This document shows, one piece after another, positions 60,631 to 64,000 of a stretch of 64,000 nt of DNA. The notes under the pieces are model-generated. The model ran no database searches, had not been told where the DNA came from, and was given only the letters and a program-made list of their open reading frames with translations. How positions within the stretch are numbered: the stretch's first letter is position 1; every line of letters starts with the position of its first letter. The position numbers were made by a program, and so were the translations under genes. Where the stretch lies: the NCBI GenBank assembly GCA_964016875.1, contig OZ024721.1, forward strand, positions 6,639,001-6,703,000. The letters run 5' to 3'. The stretch comes from Fallopia convolvulus. Taxonomy: Eukaryota > Streptophyta > Magnoliopsida > Caryophyllales > Polygonaceae.

Positions 60631-63600
60631 TCAAAAACCGGAAGAGAGTGTGAAAACCAGTAACAAGCTCAGGGCCAGCAAGAAGACAGAGGATTTAAGC
60701 CAAGGGCCTTCATTCCTCAAGAACGGATACGAATTCGGAGGTGGCATCACACAATTATCTCCATTGAAATAGATCCTCCGAGGAAACGCCCATCCTTTTT
60801 CAAATGTGAAAGTAGATGGATCCTTTCCAAAGAGAAGCTCGGATTGCACGTTTCCATATGGCCCCGCTTGCATAAGAAAATCGTTGTAGAACTGAACACC
60901 CCATAGCATTGCTGTGTCATCTGTCAAAGAACCAGAAAAAACAAGCATCATTTGCAACTGTCTTGAACAAACTAAAATGGTAGGTGATAATAGATATAAA
61001 CTCACTTATGGGTCCGTATGGTGTTATTGGCTTATAGTTGAAGCTGAAGATCTGAGTTAGGTTATTGAAATTGGGATGCTGCATGACCAAGTTCCACTGT
61101 GAATAGTTCATCCGGTAATTGAAATTTGTAATTGTGACCTTCACTCGCCAATATTGCTTGTAGTTGAGTTTAATATGCCAGTGTACCCGGATTGGACACA
61201 TATGATTAGTACATCGAACCAAAGGCGGTAAATTGTTCTTGTTGTTAGTAGACCCAGATACCAGAGAGGTCACATGAGAATCACGCCTGAGAAACAAAAA
61301 ACAAAGGCACGTTATTCCAAAACCAAAGAAAGAAAAAGGCAATGCAAAGAAGATGTAGGAAATAAACACAAAACTGTTTTTTTTTTGGATATCATGTAGA
61401 ATAAAGAACTTTTGTATTATCGGCATTAAAATTCAGAATGCAGTATTTGATTCAATATGCAATAAGTTTTACAACTCGAAATACATTATACCAAATTTAT
61501 CTTAAAGCATTATATTTTGGGCTTACCAAACAGAACTTAAATTATTGTGGCTTTATAATGCATGTATTATAAATCCAAACAGACACTCAGTTGTCGATTT
61601 TGAAGAGCTTACTCTATACAGCTGCTTCCAGGCTGACTAATGCTATTCTGGCAACCACACGAGCATGTTGGGCAGCTTACTATGGTTTCATTGTAGAAGG
61701 ATGACATAGAGACGCAACATGTGGGAGTCCTTTGGGCCAAGAACTGTGAATACATGCATGTGACATTCCATGTCACTGCCAAAACCAAACAAATATCAAA
61801 AATTATTCATTTTGTTAAGAAACTTTTTCAAGTGATGGATTATGTGACACTTACTCAAAGCTTGAGTGACTCTCCTCTTATCTAGGCTGAAGAATTTGGT
61901 AGGCTTAACTATTTTAGCTGGTCCACACGTATACCCGGGTCCTGGTGTCAATAATGTGAAGTTCTTGGGGAGTCTAACGGTCTTATTTGTCGTTCCAGCT
62001 TGACCAACGCTCACCTGAAATGCACTAACAGAAGTAGCTGGATCTTGGACCCAAGAGTTAAGTACTCCTCCTCTGCAACAGTTTGCAATCTGCTGATTGT
62101 AGGGTGTGCCAGGCATTAAATCTACAATGGTAGGAGTCTTTTTACAGCAATGTGGAACATTTGCTTTAAATTTAGAGCAATCGCCTTGTTCGGTTGCTTG
62201 TCCTCCAACCATGCTCCATATCACCTCTTTTCTTGCCCAAGTCCATCCTAATTGCCATCCGGGTGCTTGAATATGTCTGAATTGCTGAAAGTTGAATATG
62301 GTGACAACCGCCTGCAATTTTGTATTTTAGACTGGTAATCCAAAACCCTTTCTGACATATGCTTTTAAAAAGAATCTCAGAGATATAGCATGCAAGTCCA
62401 ATAAACATAGACAATCTCATTTTCATTGATGGATTCAGATAAAATAGAGGGGAATTAGTAAGAGAGTATTTTTATCAACAAGGAATGTGAAAAAATTTGT
62501 TTATGTGATGCATTGCATATGAATATGTGCAGAAGCATAATTTAGCATGTCATGTTATTGAATCAGAAGGGCAAGAAGTCCTTACAACATAACCATCAGC
62601 CGTCCACTGAATGATGTCCCACTTGATAGTGATGTTTCCATTAGGATCAAGAGGATCATAAGCTTCTGAAATTGGCCAGAGTGACAAATAGAAAAATGTT
62701 CAGTTCTTTAACCATTTTTTCCATGTAGTTAAGTAAGACCCAGACATGAAACACATTAGCACACACAAACAAGATCACTAGATTCAATATATTGAACACG
62801 CATGCACAAACTTCATCAAAGCCCTAAAAATACTAGACATCATCTGAGAAAATTGCAAGAATTAACCAAATGAAGCAGAGACTTGTGAAAGATTAATTCA
62901 CACTTAGGTTACAATTTCACAGCACATTGGGCTCTTGATCATCTTGATTGATGATACCAGTCATGAAAATCAGCATACGCTCCCCATACTAGAAAATTTA
63001 TTTTTTATATAACAAATCAGGGGTTTAAGAATAAATTAAAATGTCAGCTAAAATGTTGAGGAAGATACAGTAGCATAGATTCGTTCCCTTACCCCAAAAT
63101 ATAATGGAAGGATTTTTTTTCAATTAAAAAAAAACAAGTCTTTAGGGTGTAGATATAACATGCTGCATAATTTGACCTAATAGGTTGGCAACCACAGCTC
63201 CGAGCCTCCAACAATGTTCAATTTCTCATTCAGATCCTAAAATTCTTCAATTTCTGAGAACATTTATTTTTCATAAATTTATCATGTTTCAAGAATTCCC
63301 CAGAAAACCAGCTCAATAAATTCACAGCAACTAGATCAAAACATGCAAACAAACCACTTTAAGCTCAAAGCTCAGAGTACTCCGCAGAATCAATCGGAAC
63401 GTAATGAAACAAGACGACCCAGAAGTTTTACGTACCCGGCATCAAAATAACACCGACCACCTCTCAAATTAAACCATCATGGAGAAAATAAGCAATTTCA
63501 TCTCGAACTCGGAGAAATCAACACAAATAAAGGGGAAATAGTAAAAAGAAGCGGAATTTCTCTAACCTGTGGAAGTGAAGGTTGAGCAAGAGAGGAAGAA

Positions 63601-63669
63601 GACGAGCGAAATGGCAAAAGAAATCAATTTGAAGGATGGGCACAAATTGGGTATCAGAAAAATCCCCAT
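60631..63669 (-). CDS. COBRA-like GPI-anchored cell-wall protein, 6 exons, 457 aa
   Basis: Exons: 63669-63567, 62665-62586, 62311-61855, 61775-61613, 61286-61006 and 60920-60631, all with GT-AG borders, adding to exactly 458 codons with the stop. It starts with a hydrophobic signal sequence (LISFAISLVFFLSCSTF). The mature part has AYDPLDPNGNITIKWDIIQW, the carbohydrate-binding-like APGWQLGWTWARKEVIWSM, CCRGGVLNSWVQDP, and the family's CCVS motif (TCCVSMSSFYNETIVSCPTC). It ends in a hydrophobic tail (SSVFLLALSLLLVFTLSSGF) after a hydrophilic stretch, as expected for GPI-anchor addition. Length and motifs match the COBRA/COBL1 group (about 456 aa), which orders cellulose microfibrils at the outer face of the plasma membrane. 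N-glycosylation sites (NIT, NKT, NFT, NVT, NET) are present. The exact paralogue is not decided. Confidence 0.95.
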
Positions 63670-64000
63670 TTTTGTTTCCTTCTTCAGCCCTTCGATCACA
63701 CTGAACTGTCCTTTGTAGAGAAGGAAGAAGAAGACTAAAAACAGTAAAGGGGAAAGGCCTATAGCGCGTTTGTTTACGTTTACTAGGCAGCTTTTACAGA
63801 AATGGCTTTTTTTCCCGTTTGGTTTGTGCCTAGTGGAATTTGCTTAACGTTCCCCAAGGGGCAAGGGTCAAGGTCAAGTTCTGAATGTGGACTCGTCTTA
63901 CTGGACGTGATTGTGTAATTTGCGCTCCAGTTGGAAATTTTTAATTCAGCGCGTACAATAATTACAGAGGCATTAAGAAGAGGGAAAATGAGAATTTTGT
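63670..64000 (-). promoter_or_regulatory. 5' region of the COBRA-like gene
   Basis: A purine/pyrimidine-biased leader (GAAGAAGGAAGAAGAAG on the plus strand near 63720) immediately upstream is typical of a 5' untranslated region with CT-rich tracts on the coding strand. No clear TATA box was assigned. Confidence 0.35.

Noticed and set aside
63751..63850. GCGTTTGTTTACG / CCCGTTTGGTTTGTGCC stretch as a Tourist MITE end before the COBRA-like gene
   Set aside because: Both motifs point the same way and no opposite end or 3-bp duplication could be found in the window.

Overview
This is a stretch of nuclear DNA from a flowering plant, most likely a eudicot. The evidence is the multi-exon genes with GT-AG introns, the AT-rich intergenic DNA, and typical plant transposons (Tat-lineage Ty3/gypsy elements, Stowaway, Tourist and hAT MITEs, tRNA-derived SINEs, plant LINEs). 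I cannot name the species. There are no prokaryotic features.

Positions 1-8865 hold most of one Ty3/gypsy element of the Tat lineage, read on the minus strand, with its 3' LTR beyond the left edge. After an LTR with a TATA box come gag-pol (broken by two stops in the reverse transcriptase), a 43/51-bp alternating tandem array, a 120-bp duplication, and an antisense, apparently spliced extra gene related to the 'putative gypsy type transposon' family (Transposase_28). Positions 13985-22400 are a second, more decayed relative with the same layout. It abuts a third, older element at 22401-24407. Between them lie repeat-rich DNA, a 369-bp hAT-type MITE with a perfect 8-bp target duplication, and a LINE fragment. 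A roughly 490-bp foldback element sits at 25683-26176.

The right half is gene-bearing and all three host genes are on the minus strand. (1) 27084-33144: a seven-exon gene for a secreted PI-PLC X-domain protein of 357 residues, with a SINE in intron 2. (2) 35480-58341: a gene of about 23 kb for the HEAT-repeat nucleolar protein UTP10/HEATR1 of the small-subunit processome. (3) 60631-63669: a six-exon gene for a GPI-anchored COBRA-like protein of 457 residues, involved in cellulose organisation in the wall. The three have unrelated jobs and only share the neighbourhood.

The introns of UTP10 hold many insertions: two related Stowaway MITEs (one carrying a SINE), another SINE with a 15-bp target duplication, a LINE 3' end, a duplicated exon scrap, and a small LTR element (50004-52618, target duplication GTATC). 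That LTR element has a Tourist MITE in one LTR and two 707-bp hAT-like elements inserted in opposite orientation. The last two form a long near-perfect inverted repeat inside a transcribed intron. That hairpin and the spliced antisense genes of the Tat elements are the most interesting structures here.
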